Shown here: positions 8,833 through 17,418 of the stretch, piece after piece
Position numbering within the stretch: the first letter of the stretch is position 1
Layout of the letters: each line of letters starts with the position of its first letter
Assembly (NCBI RefSeq): GCF_014649955.1
Contig: NZ_BMUA01000006.1
Location: 124,001-188,000 of the forward strand
Length of the DNA stretch: 64,000 bases
Direction of reading: 5' to 3'
From: Streptomyces violascens
GTDB taxonomy: Bacteria; Actinomycetota; Actinomycetes; Streptomycetales; Streptomycetaceae
Program-made: the position numbers and the translations under genes
The notes under the pieces: model-generated
Database searches by the model: none
The model's input: only the letters and a program-made list of their open reading frames with translations
What the model was told of the DNA's origin: nothing

Positions 8833-9939
8833 CTACAGCCCCCGGCGCTTGCGGGCCCTGCGCACCACCGCGGCGGCGCCGAGCAGCGCGACCGTGGCGC
8901 CCGCGGCACCCGCGGCGGTGGCGTCCTTGCGGCCGAGCCTGCGGCCCGCGACGGTGTGCCGGCCTGCGACCTCTTCGAGGAGCTCGGCGAGGACCTCCTC
9001 GTTGGTCCAGCGCGGCCGCCAGCCCGCGTCGTGCAGCCGCCCGACGCTCACCACCCATGGGTGCATCGTGTACGCGAGGTCACCGGCGGGCGAGGGCGTG
9101 AGGCCGATCCGGTGCAGCCGGGCCGCCGCGCCCAGGGCCACCGCCGAGGGCAGCTCCATGCGGCGGATGCCGCTGAGCTCCTCGACCTCCTCCTGCTCCA
9201 GCCACCCGTCGCAGCCGACGGCGAACTCTCCGTCGACCTTCTCCAGCGCGGCGTACTCCAGCGCGCTGCACAGGTCCTCGACATGGCAGAACTGCCAGGT
9301 CGGACGGGATCCGGCGACGACCAGGAGGCGCGGCGACTCGAAGTACCGGGTGAGGGCTGTGTCAGTACCGCCCACCAGGACGGCGGGCCTTACCACCGTG
9401 ACGTTCAGGCCGGGGTGGGCGCGGGGTGCGCGGCGCCCCAGGCGCTCGATCTCCAGGAGGTCGCCGACTCCGGTCGCCTCGGCGGTGGCCCGCAGCTCGG
9501 CGTCCTCGGAGAGCGGGATGTCGTTGTCGGGCAGCGCCCCGTAGACCATCGCCGAGGTGCAGAGCACGACCCGGTGGACGCCGGCCGCGGCCGCGGCGGT
9601 CAGCACGGTCTGGGTGCCGCGCACGTTGTAGGCGGTGCGGGCCGCCGAGTCGGTCTCCAGGTCGAGGTCGAGCGCCAGGTGCACGACGACGTCGGCGCCC
9701 TTCAGCTTCTCGGCGATCGCCGGGTCCCGTACGTCCAGGATGTGCCAGGTCGCCTCGGAGACCTCGCCCCGCCGCTCGTCGATGGCGACGACCTGCTTGA
9801 CCTCCTCGGACGCGGCGAGCCGCGAGGTCAGCAGGGCGCCGATCCCGGACGCGGCACCGGTCACGGCGACGACGGGGCCGCGCGATGTTGAGGTTGAGAG
9901 GTTTCGCGCTGCGCGAACCTGTGGATCTGGGGAACTCAC
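8833..9939 (-). CDS. Extended SDR / NAD-dependent epimerase-like protein with C-terminal hydrophobic tail
   Basis: A 368-residue Rossmann-fold protein with the nucleotide-binding motif TGAASGIG near the N terminus, an LDVRD acidic loop and VHLALDLD, as in extended short-chain dehydrogenases. I do not see a clean YxxxK catalytic pair after CTSAMVYG, so enzymatic activity is uncertain. The C terminus ends in an Ala/Gly/Val hydrophobic stretch and RRARKRRGL, a possible tail anchor. GTG 9939 is chosen for GGAGA 7 bases upstream; the longer reading frame above it is not supported. A 9-bp inverted repeat lies 26 bases upstream. Divergent from the DUF2342 gene. Confidence 0.75.
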   Translation of the reverse strand: MSSPDPQVRAARNLSTSTSRGPVVAVTGAASGIGALLTSRLAASEEVKQVVAIDERRGEVSEATWHILDVRDPAIAEKLKGADVVVHLALDLDLETDSAARTAYNVRGTQTVLTAAAAAGVHRVVLCTSAMVYGALPDNDIPLSEDAELRATAEATGVGDLLEIERLGRRAPRAHPGLNVTVVRPAVLVGGTDTALTRYFESPRLLVVAGSRPTWQFCHVEDLCSALEYAALEKVDGEFAVGCDGWLEQEEVEELSGIRRMELPSAVALGAAARLHRIGLTPSPAGDLAYTMHPWVVSVGRLHDAGWRPRWTNEEVLAELLEEVAGRHTVAGRRLGRKDATAAGAAGATVALLGAAAVVRRARKRRGL

Positions 9940-9964
9940 CGGGCGTCTCCAGCGGTTGTCTTCA

Positions 9965-9991
9965 GTACGTACGTTAATGACGCGTACGTAC
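9965..9991. promoter_or_regulatory. Perfect 9-bp inverted repeat in divergent promoter region
   Basis: GTACGTACG, a 9-base spacer, then CGTACGTAC, in the gap between the divergent SDR (start 9939) and metalloprotease (start 10129) genes. The site is 26 bases from the SDR start, as expected of an operator; the regulator is unknown. Confidence 0.4.
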
Positions 9992-10128
9992 CAGGTGGCG
10001 TCCATCCTGCCGCAGGCCGCGAGGCTGCGGAGCACCGAGCCCTTATCCGGTTCGGATGTCTACGCTGGTCTTGTTGTGGGGAAGCCGCCGTCGGCAGTAG
10101 CCGGCGGCCTGACGAGCCGAGGAAACCC

Positions 10129-11583
10129 GTGAGTGACACCCCATTCGGATTCGGCCTTCCGCCGGAGGAGCCGGACAACGGCGACGGCAAGAAGAAGGAC
10201 CCTGCCGGAGGTGGTCAGGGTGCCGGTGGCCAGGGCGGCAACCCCTTCGGCTTCCCGGGCGCGGGCGGCGGCGGGGACAACCCGTTCGCCGCGATGTTCG
10301 GTTCGATGAACCCGAACGATCTGGGCGCCGCCTTCCAGCAGCTCGGCCAGATGCTCAGCTACGAGGGCGGTCCCGTGAACTGGGACATGGCCAAGCAGAT
10401 CGCCCGCCAGACGGTCGCCCAGGGCGCCGCCGACGGCACCAAGGACGAGAGCATCGGTCCCGCCGAGCGCGCCGCCGTCGAAGAGGCCGTACGCCTGGCC
10501 GACCTGTGGCTGGACGACGCGACGTCGCTGCCCTCGGGCTCCACCACCGCTGTGGCGTGGAGCCGCGCGGAGTGGGTCGAGGCCACCCAGCCCGCCTGGA
10601 AGGAACTGGTCGACCCGGTCGCCGAGCGCGTCGGCGCGGCCATGGGCGGCGTCCTGCCCGAGGAGATGCAGGCCATGGCCGGCCCGCTGATCGGCATGAT
10701 GCGCTCCATGGGCGGCGCCATGTTCGGCCAGCAGATCGGGCAGGCCGTGGGCACGCTCGCGGGCGAGGTGGTCGGCTCGACCGACATCGGCCTTCCGCTC
10801 GGCCCGGCCGGCAAGGCCGCGCTGCTGCCGCTGAACATCGAGGCGTTCGGCAAGGACCTGGGCGTTCCCAAGGACGAGATCCGGCTCTACCTGGCCCTGC
10901 GCGAGGCCGCCCACCAGCGGCTCTTCGCCCATGTGCCGTGGCTGCGCTCGCACCTGTTCGGCGCCGTCGAGGGCTATGCGCGCGGCATCAAGGTCGACAC
11001 CGCGAAGCTGGAGGACGCCGTCGGCCAGCTCGACGTGTCGAACCCGGAGCAGCTTCAGGAGGCCCTCCAGCAGGGCATGTTCCAGCCGGAGGACACCCCC
11101 GAGCAGAAGGCCGCCCTGGCCCGCCTGGAGACGGCCCTCGCGCTGGTCGAGGGCTGGGTCGACGCGGTGGTCCACGCGGCCGCCAAGCCCCGGCTGACCT
11201 CGGCGGACGCGCTGCGCGAGATGCTGCGCAGGCGCCGGGCGACCGGCGGCCCGGCCGAGCAGACCTTCGCCACCCTGATCGGCCTGGAGCTGCGGCCGCG
11301 CCGACTGCGGGACGCCTCGCGCCTGTGGGCCTCGCTCACCGATGCGCGCGGTGTGGACGGGCGGGACGACCTGTGGGAGCACCCGGACATGCTGCCGACC
11401 GCCTCCGACCTGGACGACCCGGACGGCTTCGTGCACCGCGAGCACCTCGACTTCTCGGAGCTCGACAAGATGCTGGGCGAGGCCGCCGAGCAGAACGGCC
11501 CGTCCCTGAAGAAGGACAAGGGCGCCGAGGCCGACGAGAAGACCGACGGCTCCGACGACGGCAAGGGCGATTCCGACAAGTGA
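10129..11583 (+). CDS. DUF2342 zinc-dependent metalloprotease-like protein
   Basis: A 484-residue member of the actinobacterial DUF2342 family (annotated as zinc-dependent metalloprotease or F420-biosynthesis-associated hydrolase). A Gly/Pro/Asn-rich N terminus (about 1-60) precedes a helical core. The zinc-binding region is the REAAHQRLF helix with HVPWLRSHL just after it, followed by [23 protein letters not shown]. The C terminus is Lys/Asp/Glu-rich and likely disordered. GTG 10129 follows a GAGGA ribosome-binding site. Its stop codon overlaps the start of the Nudix gene, so the two are translationally coupled. Substrate unknown. Confidence 0.8.
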   Translation: MSDTPFGFGLPPEEPDNGDGKKKDPAGGGQGAGGQGGNPFGFPGAGGGGDNPFAAMFGSMNPNDLGAAFQQLGQMLSYEGGPVNWDMAKQIARQTVAQGAADGTKDESIGPAERAAVEEAVRLADLWLDDATSLPSGSTTAVAWSRAEWVEATQPAWKELVDPVAERVGAAMGGVLPEEMQAMAGPLIGMMRSMGGAMFGQQIGQAVGTLAGEVVGSTDIGLPLGPAGKAALLPLNIEAFGKDLGVPKDEIRLYLALREAAHQRLFAHVPWLRSHLFGAVEGYARGIKVDTAKLEDAVGQLDVSNPEQLQEALQQGMFQPEDTPEQKAALARLETALALVEGWVDAVVHAAAKPRLTSADALREMLRRRRATGGPAEQTFATLIGLELRPRRLRDASRLWASLTDARGVDGRDDLWEHPDMLPTASDLDDPDGFVHREHLDFSELDKMLGEAAEQNGPSLKKDKGAEADEKTDGSDDGKGDSDK

Positions 11584-12101
11584 CGCTGCACGACGACGCG
11601 GTCCTCGTACTGAAGGCGTACGAGGACCAGGCCGAGCTGCGCCAGGCCTACCTGGACCATCTCTCCGCGCACCCCGACGGCATGTGGAAGGCCTGCGAGG
11701 CGGGCCACCTCACGGCGAGTGCCCTGGTCATCGACCCGGAGCAGGGCCGGGTGCTGCTCACGCTGCACAAGAAGCTCAACATGTGGCTCCAGATGGGCGG
11801 CCACTGCGAGCCGGGCGACGCCACGGTGGCGGCGGCCGCGCTGCGCGAGGCCGAGGAGGAGTCCGGCATCGCCGGGCTCACGCTGCTCGCGGGCGGCCCG
11901 GTCCGCCTCGACCGGCATCCGATCCCGGCCCCCTGCCACTGGCACCTGGACGTCCAGTATGCGGCGCTCGCCCCGGCCGGCGCGGTCGAGGCGATCAGCG
12001 ACGAGTCCCTGGACCTGCGCTGGTTCGGCTACGACGAGGTGGCCGCGGTCGCCGACACGTCGGTGGTCAACCTCCTCGAGGCGACCCGCGCGCGGCCGTA
12101 G
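11580..12101 (+). CDS. Nudix hydrolase
   Basis: A 173-residue Nudix-family pyrophosphohydrolase. The Nudix region reads GGHCEPGD...ALREAEEESGI; the REAEEESG helix that binds divalent metal is intact, with one extra residue between the acidic turn and the helix compared with the textbook spacing. That spacing is common in actinobacterial members. GTG 11580 overlaps the TGA of the preceding metalloprotease gene (GTGA), implying translational coupling. Substrate cannot be told from sequence. A strong bidirectional terminator follows. Confidence 0.88.
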   Translation: MTLHDDAVLVLKAYEDQAELRQAYLDHLSAHPDGMWKACEAGHLTASALVIDPEQGRVLLTLHKKLNMWLQMGGHCEPGDATVAAAALREAEEESGIAGLTLLAGGPVRLDRHPIPAPCHWHLDVQYAALAPAGAVEAISDESLDLRWFGYDEVAAVADTSVVNLLEATRARP

Positions 12102-12134
12102 CGGGAGACGGGTCCGGCTCCAACTGGCATAGAA

Positions 12135-12168
12135 GTAAGGGGCGTTCGCCATGGCGAACGCCCCTTAC
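12135..12168. terminator. Bidirectional terminator between convergent genes
   Basis: Perfect 16-base inverted repeat (GTAAGGGGCGTTCGCC and its complement) around AT, between the Nudix gene and the convergent AIM24 gene. It can serve both strands. Confidence 0.8.
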
Positions 12169-12182
12169 CCGTGCCCTGAAGC

Positions 12183-12938
12183 CTAGCTCCAGGCGTTGCC
12201 CTGGTTCTGCGCGTGGACGCCCTGCTGGCCCATGCCGTACTGGGCGCGCAGGCCCTGGCCGATCATCGCGTTCTGCGGCGGCAGCACCTCGCTCGGCTGG
12301 ACGAGGGCGAAACCCTGGCCCAGGAAGCTCAGTTCCCAGCCCTCGCCCGTGTTGCCGCGGCGCCGCCAGACGCCCGTGGAGTGCGTCTGCGCCTGCATCT
12401 GGACCCGCAACGAGGTCGACCAGGCCACGATCGCGTCCGCGTCGGCGTTGACGTACTTTTCGGGCGTGACCTGGAGCATCAGCGGCTGGCCCGAGGTCAT
12501 CAGGACGACCTTGCCGGTGCCGGTGATGTTGAGCTGGTACTTGCCGGTGCCGGAGATGCCGTACTGGCTGTCCACGGCGATGACTTCGTGGTGCAGCGAG
12601 GAGTCCATCGCGAGGACGTAGCCGCTGTCGACGGTCAGGCCGTCCCGGTCGACGTCCACCACGTGGACGTGCTGGGCCAGGTTGGCCAGGTAGACCGTGC
12701 CCTGGCCCGAGATGCGCATCAGGTCCAGGCCCTCGCCGGTGCGGGCGCGGGCATTGCGCTGGCCGTTCGACTGGTACTCGCCGTCGAATTCCATCAGCCC
12801 CTGGTAGGCGACCATCGAGCCCTTGCGGGCGAGGAGGTCGTCGTGGCCGGTGAGCACGGCCCGCAGCATCTGCGGGTTCTGCGCCGTGTACCGCTCCTGG
12901 GACTGCTGCTCGGTGTAGCTGAAAAGCGGGCTCTGCAT
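12183..12938 (-). CDS. AIM24-family protein A
   Basis: A 251-residue AIM24/DUF124-family beta-rich protein. Typical blocks are LLARKGSMVAYQG near the N terminus, GTVYLANLAQHVHVVD, VLAMDSSL and FVLVQPSE-like FALVQPSEV near the end. The family is related to TerD-associated and mitochondrial AIM24 proteins; its biochemical role in bacteria is unknown. No signal peptide is present. ATG 12938 is preceded by GGGGGAG. Last of three tandem AIM24 genes with gaps of 13 bases, so co-transcribed. Confidence 0.85.
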   Translation of the reverse strand: MQSPLFSYTEQQSQERYTAQNPQMLRAVLTGHDDLLARKGSMVAYQGLMEFDGEYQSNGQRNARARTGEGLDLMRISGQGTVYLANLAQHVHVVDVDRDGLTVDSGYVLAMDSSLHHEVIAVDSQYGISGTGKYQLNITGTGKVVLMTSGQPLMLQVTPEKYVNADADAIVAWSTSLRVQMQAQTHSTGVWRRRGNTGEGWELSFLGQGFALVQPSEVLPPQNAMIGQGLRAQYGMGQQGVHAQNQGNAWS

Positions 12939-12951
12939 GGTGTCTCTCCCC

Positions 12952-13632
12952 CTAGCCCCGGGCCCGCAGGCGGTCCGTGCTGTCCTCACTCGGCTGTACG
13001 ACGACGATGCCCTGGCCCGAGAAGGCCATCTGGAACGCCTCTCCACTGCCCCGGCCGATCAGCGAGGACGCCTTGAAGCTGCGCTTGCCCTTCACCTTCA
13101 GGTTCGGGGACCAGGCGACCAGGGCGTCCGGGTCGACGTACGTCTCGTCCTCGCCGCTGCCGCAGTCGACGACGACCGGGGTGCCGCGCGAGGTCAGGGC
13201 GACCCAGCCGGTGCCGGAGATCTTCACGTTGAACAGGCCCTGGCCCGCGAACTTGGCGAGCCCCTTGACCCGTTCGACGCCCCACTGGAGGCTCGCGTCG
13301 AAGGCGAGCACATTGGTGCCGTTGACGGAGATCGCGTCGTTGTTGAGGTTGACGATCACGACATTGGCGCCGTAGTCGGCGAGGTAGAGCAGGCCGTCGC
13401 CGGTGCACTTCATGAGGGGCGCGCCCTCACCGGTGATCCAGTCCCGCGCCATCTGGCGCACGGCCGGCGGGTTGGGCTCGTACTGGATGAAGCCCTCGTA
13501 GGCGACCATCGAGCCGACCCGGGCGAGCAGGTCCTGGCCGGTGGCCATGGCCACCTTGAGCATCGCGCTGCCGTGGTTCTCCATCCGGGCCGCGACGGGG
13601 GTCGGGGCATAGCCCGCGAGTTGCTGGTTCAT
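12952..13632 (-). CDS. AIM24-family protein B
   Basis: A 226-residue AIM24-family protein, middle member of the tandem triplet. It shows the same blocks as its neighbours: LLARVGSMVAYEG, DGLLYLADYGANVVIV, VLAFDASLQW and IVVVQPSE. ATG 13632 is preceded by GGGAG 8 bases upstream. The three paralogues differ clearly in sequence, so the duplication is old. Its 13-base spacing on both sides supports one operon. Confidence 0.85.
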   Translation of the reverse strand: MNQQLAGYAPTPVAARMENHGSAMLKVAMATGQDLLARVGSMVAYEGFIQYEPNPPAVRQMARDWITGEGAPLMKCTGDGLLYLADYGANVVIVNLNNDAISVNGTNVLAFDASLQWGVERVKGLAKFAGQGLFNVKISGTGWVALTSRGTPVVVDCGSGEDETYVDPDALVAWSPNLKVKGKRSFKASSLIGRGSGEAFQMAFSGQGIVVVQPSEDSTDRLRARG

Positions 13633-13645
13633 TGTCCGGGCTCCC

Positions 13646-15316
13646 TCAGACCTCGTACGGCTGGACGACGATGAAGTTGCCGGGGGCTCCCCGGAACTGG
13701 AGATTGACGGACTCGCCGCTGTGCCCCGGATAGGCGTTGCGGCGCAGTCGTACCTGGCTGGAGACGATCACCTGGGACGCGGCGGACCAGGCGACGATCG
13801 CGTCGCTGTCGGCGAAGGTGGTCGGCGTGACCGGCAGCACCACCGGGGTGCCGTGGGTCATCACGACGACCGTGCCGGTGCCCTGGAACAGCATGGTGAA
13901 CAGGGCGCCGCCGGGGATGCCGTGCCCCTCGATGCGGCGGACCTCGTACTGGAGCGACTCGTCGAAGGCCAGGACGTGCTCGGCGGAGACGCAGATGCCG
14001 TCGCCCTGGAGCTCGATGGGGTGCAGATAGGCGCTGTTCTCGGCGAGGAAGACCTGGCCGCGGCCGGAGCAGCGCATCAACTGCATTTCCTGGCCGGTCG
14101 CGTTGCCGACGATCCGGCCCGCGAAGCCGGCTCCCTTGTAGCCGAAGTCGACCTTGCCCTGGTACATGACCATGCTGCCCTGGCGGGCCAGGACCGGCTG
14201 GCCGCCGGCGCCGAGGTCGACCCGGACCAGCTGCTTGTTCTGCGACGTCCACCGCTGGCCGGTGGGCAGTTCCTTGTACATCTGGATGGCCGCGTGGAGG
14301 CCCCCACCGCCCTGGGGCATGCCCTGCGGCTGACCATAGGGCGCGGGCTGCCCATAGGGAGCCGGCTGACCGTACGGAGCGGGGGCGCCCGGCGGCGGTA
14401 CCTGGCCCGGGACGGGGGCGGGCTGCCGGCCGAACTGGGGCTGCTGCGGCGGCTGTCCGTAAGGGGGCTGCTGCGGCGGCTGTCCGTACGGAGCGGGCGC
14501 GGGCGGCGGCACGGTGCCGGGCACCAGGTGCATCGGCGCGGCGATGGTCGGCGCGGCGTGGATCTGGGGGCTGGGCGAGGGGGGCGGCGGGGTGGATCCC
14601 TGCGGCGGCGGCGCGTAGTGCTGCGGGGCGGCCGGGGCAGGCGCGGGCGCCGGCACCGGTGCCCCGAAGGAGGGTGCGGGCTGCGCCGGGGCGCCGAACT
14701 GCGGGGCGGGCGCGGCGACTTGGGGCGGCGGCGCGAAACCGGGCGTCGCACCCTGCGGCTCCGGCTGCTGCGGGGCCGCGGGCTCCTCCTCCAGGACCTC
14801 GCCGCCGAAGTTCTTCAGGAGGGCTTCGAGGCCACCGTCGAAACCCTGGCCGACGGCGGCGAAGCGCCACACGTCCTTCAGATAGAAGTCGCCGAGCATG
14901 ACGGCCCGCTCGGTGCTGAACTCCGCACCGGTGAAGGAATACCGGACCACTTCCTCGCCACCGGCGACGACCCGGATGTAGCCCGGCCCGACCTGCGACA
15001 TCTGGCCGGCGCCGTCGAGCGTCGCGGTGAAGGAGAGCTTGTGGATGTTCGCCGGGACGCGGTCCAGGGTGACGCGGAACGACTCGGTGTCACCGGACTG
15101 GGGGCCGAGGAGCTGGATAGACTCCTCAGGGGATTTGGGCTGGTTGAAGAAGACGAAGTAACGGTCGTCGGACAGCTGCTCGTTGGCGTCGAGCCCGAAG
15201 CAGCTGATGTCGAAGGTCAGCCCGGGACCGCCGATCTGCACGCCTACGTACAGATCCGTCCCTGCCGTGAGATCACTGACCTTGGCCTTGTGGCCGCGCT
15301 GGAATTCCCTGGCCAT
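13646..15316 (-). CDS. TerD domain - proline-rich linker - AIM24 domain fusion
   Basis: A 556-residue fusion. Residues 1 to ~185 form a TerD domain (stress and tellurite-resistance family, usually calcium-binding): LYVGVQIGG, DISCFGLDANEQLSDDRYFVFFNQ and HKLSFTATLDG are recognisable. A ~170-residue Pro/Gln/Ala-rich linker contains repeated APYGQP and PYGQPPQQP units. The rest is an AIM24 domain (LARQGSMVMYQG ... VLAFDESL ... FIVVQPYEV). First gene of the AIM24 operon. The fusion ties AIM24 function to Ter-type stress systems, although no other ter gene is nearby. ATG 15316 opens the canonical TerD start. Confidence 0.88.
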   Translation of the reverse strand: MAREFQRGHKAKVSDLTAGTDLYVGVQIGGPGLTFDISCFGLDANEQLSDDRYFVFFNQPKSPEESIQLLGPQSGDTESFRVTLDRVPANIHKLSFTATLDGAGQMSQVGPGYIRVVAGGEEVVRYSFTGAEFSTERAVMLGDFYLKDVWRFAAVGQGFDGGLEALLKNFGGEVLEEEPAAPQQPEPQGATPGFAPPPQVAAPAPQFGAPAQPAPSFGAPVPAPAPAPAAPQHYAPPPQGSTPPPPSPSPQIHAAPTIAAPMHLVPGTVPPPAPAPYGQPPQQPPYGQPPQQPQFGRQPAPVPGQVPPPGAPAPYGQPAPYGQPAPYGQPQGMPQGGGGLHAAIQMYKELPTGQRWTSQNKQLVRVDLGAGGQPVLARQGSMVMYQGKVDFGYKGAGFAGRIVGNATGQEMQLMRCSGRGQVFLAENSAYLHPIELQGDGICVSAEHVLAFDESLQYEVRRIEGHGIPGGALFTMLFQGTGTVVVMTHGTPVVLPVTPTTFADSDAIVAWSAASQVIVSSQVRLRRNAYPGHSGESVNLQFRGAPGNFIVVQPYEV

Positions 15317-15422
15317 GCGTACCGACCGTCCCCCATCCCGAGGTGATTGCGTCGCGCCAGGCTAACGGCTGCCTCGGACAATCGGCGAAGCCGCTGCACA
15401 TTCGGTACAGAACCGCCGACTG

Positions 15423-16019
15423 TCACTCTCCGCGAGCGGCGGGCAGGTGCGGAAGGCGGTCGGCGGCCACCACGCCTTCGAGGTAGCCGCGGGCCCGTTC
15501 GGTGCGCGGATAGGCGTCCAGGAGCTGCCAGAACCGGGGGCCGTGGCCGGGCACCAGGAGGTGGGCCAGCTCGTGGACGAGCACATAGTCGACGACGTAC
15601 TCGGGCATGCCCTGAAGCCGGTGCGAGAGGCGGATGCTGCCCTCGGCCGGGGTGCACGAGCCCCAGCGCGTGTTCTGGTTGGTCACCCAGCGCACGGACG
15701 CGGGGCGGGCCCGGCCCTCGAAGTACTGCTCGGAAAGACGCTCGGCGCGCTCGGTCAGTTCCGCGTCGCCCAGCATGCGCTTGCTCTCCTGCGCCGCCAG
15801 TTTGTCCAGCATCACCGTGACCCAGCGCTGCTCCTCCGCCTCGGACATCCGGGCCGGGATCAGCACGATGGTGCGGTCGCCCTCGCGGTAGGCGGAGACC
15901 GTTCTGCTGCGCCGGGTGCTGCGGCGGACCTCGACCGCGCTCGTCGCCGGACCGCGTGGCGGCAGGCTGGTGGGGCTGCGCGGCGGGCTTCCGGCACTCT
16001 GCAGTGGGTCGGCGGGCAC
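15423..16019 (-). CDS. YgjP-like (M48/DUF45) zinc metallopeptidase
   Basis: A 198-residue cytoplasmic metallopeptidase of the YgjP/SprT-like class. The zinc motif HELAH is followed by GHGPRFW, whose histidine is the third ligand, and upstream NTRWGSC is the usual YgjP block. The first ~35 residues are basic, Pro/Ser-rich and probably disordered. GTG 16019 lacks a clear ribosome-binding site, so the true start may be a little downstream. It is separated from the AIM24 operon by 106 bases and divergent from the ThiF-like gene. Substrate unknown. Confidence 0.82.
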   Translation of the reverse strand: MPADPLQSAGSPPRSPTSLPPRGPATSAVEVRRSTRRSRTVSAYREGDRTIVLIPARMSEAEEQRWVTVMLDKLAAQESKRMLGDAELTERAERLSEQYFEGRARPASVRWVTNQNTRWGSCTPAEGSIRLSHRLQGMPEYVVDYVLVHELAHLLVPGHGPRFWQLLDAYPRTERARGYLEGVVAADRLPHLPAARGE

Positions 16020-16124
16020 GCCCCGACGTTACCCGCTGTCAGTGGGGGAAGTCCCGCCTCCGGGACGGTTGAGCCATGATCCATCCGCCGGGGTGCCGCA
16101 TTTGAATGACTAATACCCCTCGCC

Positions 16125-16133
16125 TGTGGACAA
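16125..16133. promoter_or_regulatory. DnaA-box consensus
   Basis: TGTGGACAA is the complement of the Streptomyces DnaA-box consensus TTGTCCACA, in the divergent gap between the metallopeptidase and ThiF-like genes. One box is not an origin; it could titrate DnaA or be chance. Confidence 0.3.
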
Positions 16134-16244
16134 CTTTTCACGCCCTTCTCCGCGGCCGTGCATTCTGGCCCCATGCCGCGCGACGGCCTGCGATCGGGCA
16201 GGTTCCGGGGACGTGCGGACATGCGGGACAACGGGGGTTCGACC

Positions 16245-17378
16245 ATGCATCCGATGCTGAAACCGGCACTGCGCCGGGCTTGGCGGGACCGGCAGACCGT
16301 GCAGTTCGGGATCACACCCGCGCAGGCGGTGGTGGTGTCGCCGGTGGATCCGGCGACGGGCCATTTCCTGGAGATGCTCGACGGCACCCAGGGCCTGCCC
16401 TTTCTGTACGAGCGGGCCCGCGCCCTGGACCTGCCACCCGGTCAAGTGGACGAGCTGGTGGCCCGGTTGACGGCGGCGGGCGTGGTCGACGATCCGACGG
16501 CGGGAGGCCCTGCGGCCGATGCGTTACGGAATCGGTCGGATGCGCTGGAGCGACTACGGCCGGATCTGGCTTCCCTCTCCCTCATCCATCCGGAGCCGGG
16601 CGACGCCGCGCGCAGGCTGGCGGGCCGCAGGGCCATACGGGTCCAGGTGCGCGGCGCCGGGCGGGTCGGCGCGACCATCGCCGCGGTGCTCTCGGGCTCC
16701 GGGGTGGGCCGGGTCGACGTCCTCGACGGGGGCGTGGCGCAGCCGGGCGATGTGGCGCCGGGCGGGCTGCCCGAGCGGGCCGTCGGCGAGCGGCGGGCAA
16801 CGGCGGCGGGCCAACTCGTACGGCGGACGGCGCCGGGCGGCCCGCCGCGCCAGGGGCGGGGCGCGGAGCGGGCCCCGCTCTCCCTGATCGTGGTCGCCCC
16901 GCGCGAGGCACTCGACGTGTACGCGCCGAACGCGGCGGACGCCGAGGACTGGATCGGGGCCGGAACCCCCCATCTGTACGCGGGAGTTGTGGAGACGACG
17001 GGGGTGGTGGGGCCGCTGGTGCTGCCCGGCGGCACCGGGTGCGCGGGATGCCTCTCACTCGGCCGCACGGAGCGCGACCCGGACTGGCCGCGGCTGCTCG
17101 CGCAGTGGCGCTCGGGGCGGCAGCGCACCGCCGTACCGGCCTGCGACCTGGCGCTCGCGACGGCGGTGGCGGGTCTCGCGGCCGGGCACGCGCTGGCGTT
17201 CCTCGACGGTGATCTTCCGGCGAGTACGGGCAGCCGCTGGGAGGCCTCGCTGCCCCGGCTCGACTGGCGGTCCACACCGATCGAGGCACACCGCGACTGC
17301 TTCTGCGGCGCGGTTGGGAACACTCAGGGGGAGCAGGTCTCGGGGCCGGCAGGGCCACACGACACAATGGCCCGGTAA
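16245..17378 (+). CDS. ThiF/E1-like nucleotide-binding protein (degenerate)
   Basis: A 377-residue ThiF/E1-related Rossmann protein. VRGAGRVGATIAAVLSGSGVGRVDVLD is the adenylate-binding glycine loop and first strands. Downstream are a zinc-like pair GCAGC and a C-terminal CFCG, but no obvious E1 catalytic cysteine. The N-terminal region resembles leader-binding parts of RiPP-type ThiF proteins, yet no precursor peptide or cyclodehydratase is next to it, so a RiPP role is not supported. ATG 16245 follows a GGGGG ribosome-binding site. The ABC1 kinase gene starts 40 bases downstream. Confidence 0.7.
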   Translation: MHPMLKPALRRAWRDRQTVQFGITPAQAVVVSPVDPATGHFLEMLDGTQGLPFLYERARALDLPPGQVDELVARLTAAGVVDDPTAGGPAADALRNRSDALERLRPDLASLSLIHPEPGDAARRLAGRRAIRVQVRGAGRVGATIAAVLSGSGVGRVDVLDGGVAQPGDVAPGGLPERAVGERRATAAGQLVRRTAPGGPPRQGRGAERAPLSLIVVAPREALDVYAPNAADAEDWIGAGTPHLYAGVVETTGVVGPLVLPGGTGCAGCLSLGRTERDPDWPRLLAQWRSGRQRTAVPACDLALATAVAGLAAGHALAFLDGDLPASTGSRWEASLPRLDWRSTPIEAHRDCFCGAVGNTQGEQVSGPAGPHDTMAR

Positions 17379-17418
17379 CGCCTGCGAGGGCGCTGCTGTC
17401 TGGGATTTGGAGGGGCGC

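Noticed and set aside
14320..14500. Short tandem repeats considered as a CRISPR array or minisatellite
   Set aside because: They encode degenerate APYGQP and PPYGQP units in a protein linker, without spacers or constant repeat length.
12183..15316. AIM24/TerD genes considered as a tellurite-resistance or anti-phage island
   Set aside because: No other ter genes, nucleases or mobile-element features are present; composition equals that of the neighbours.
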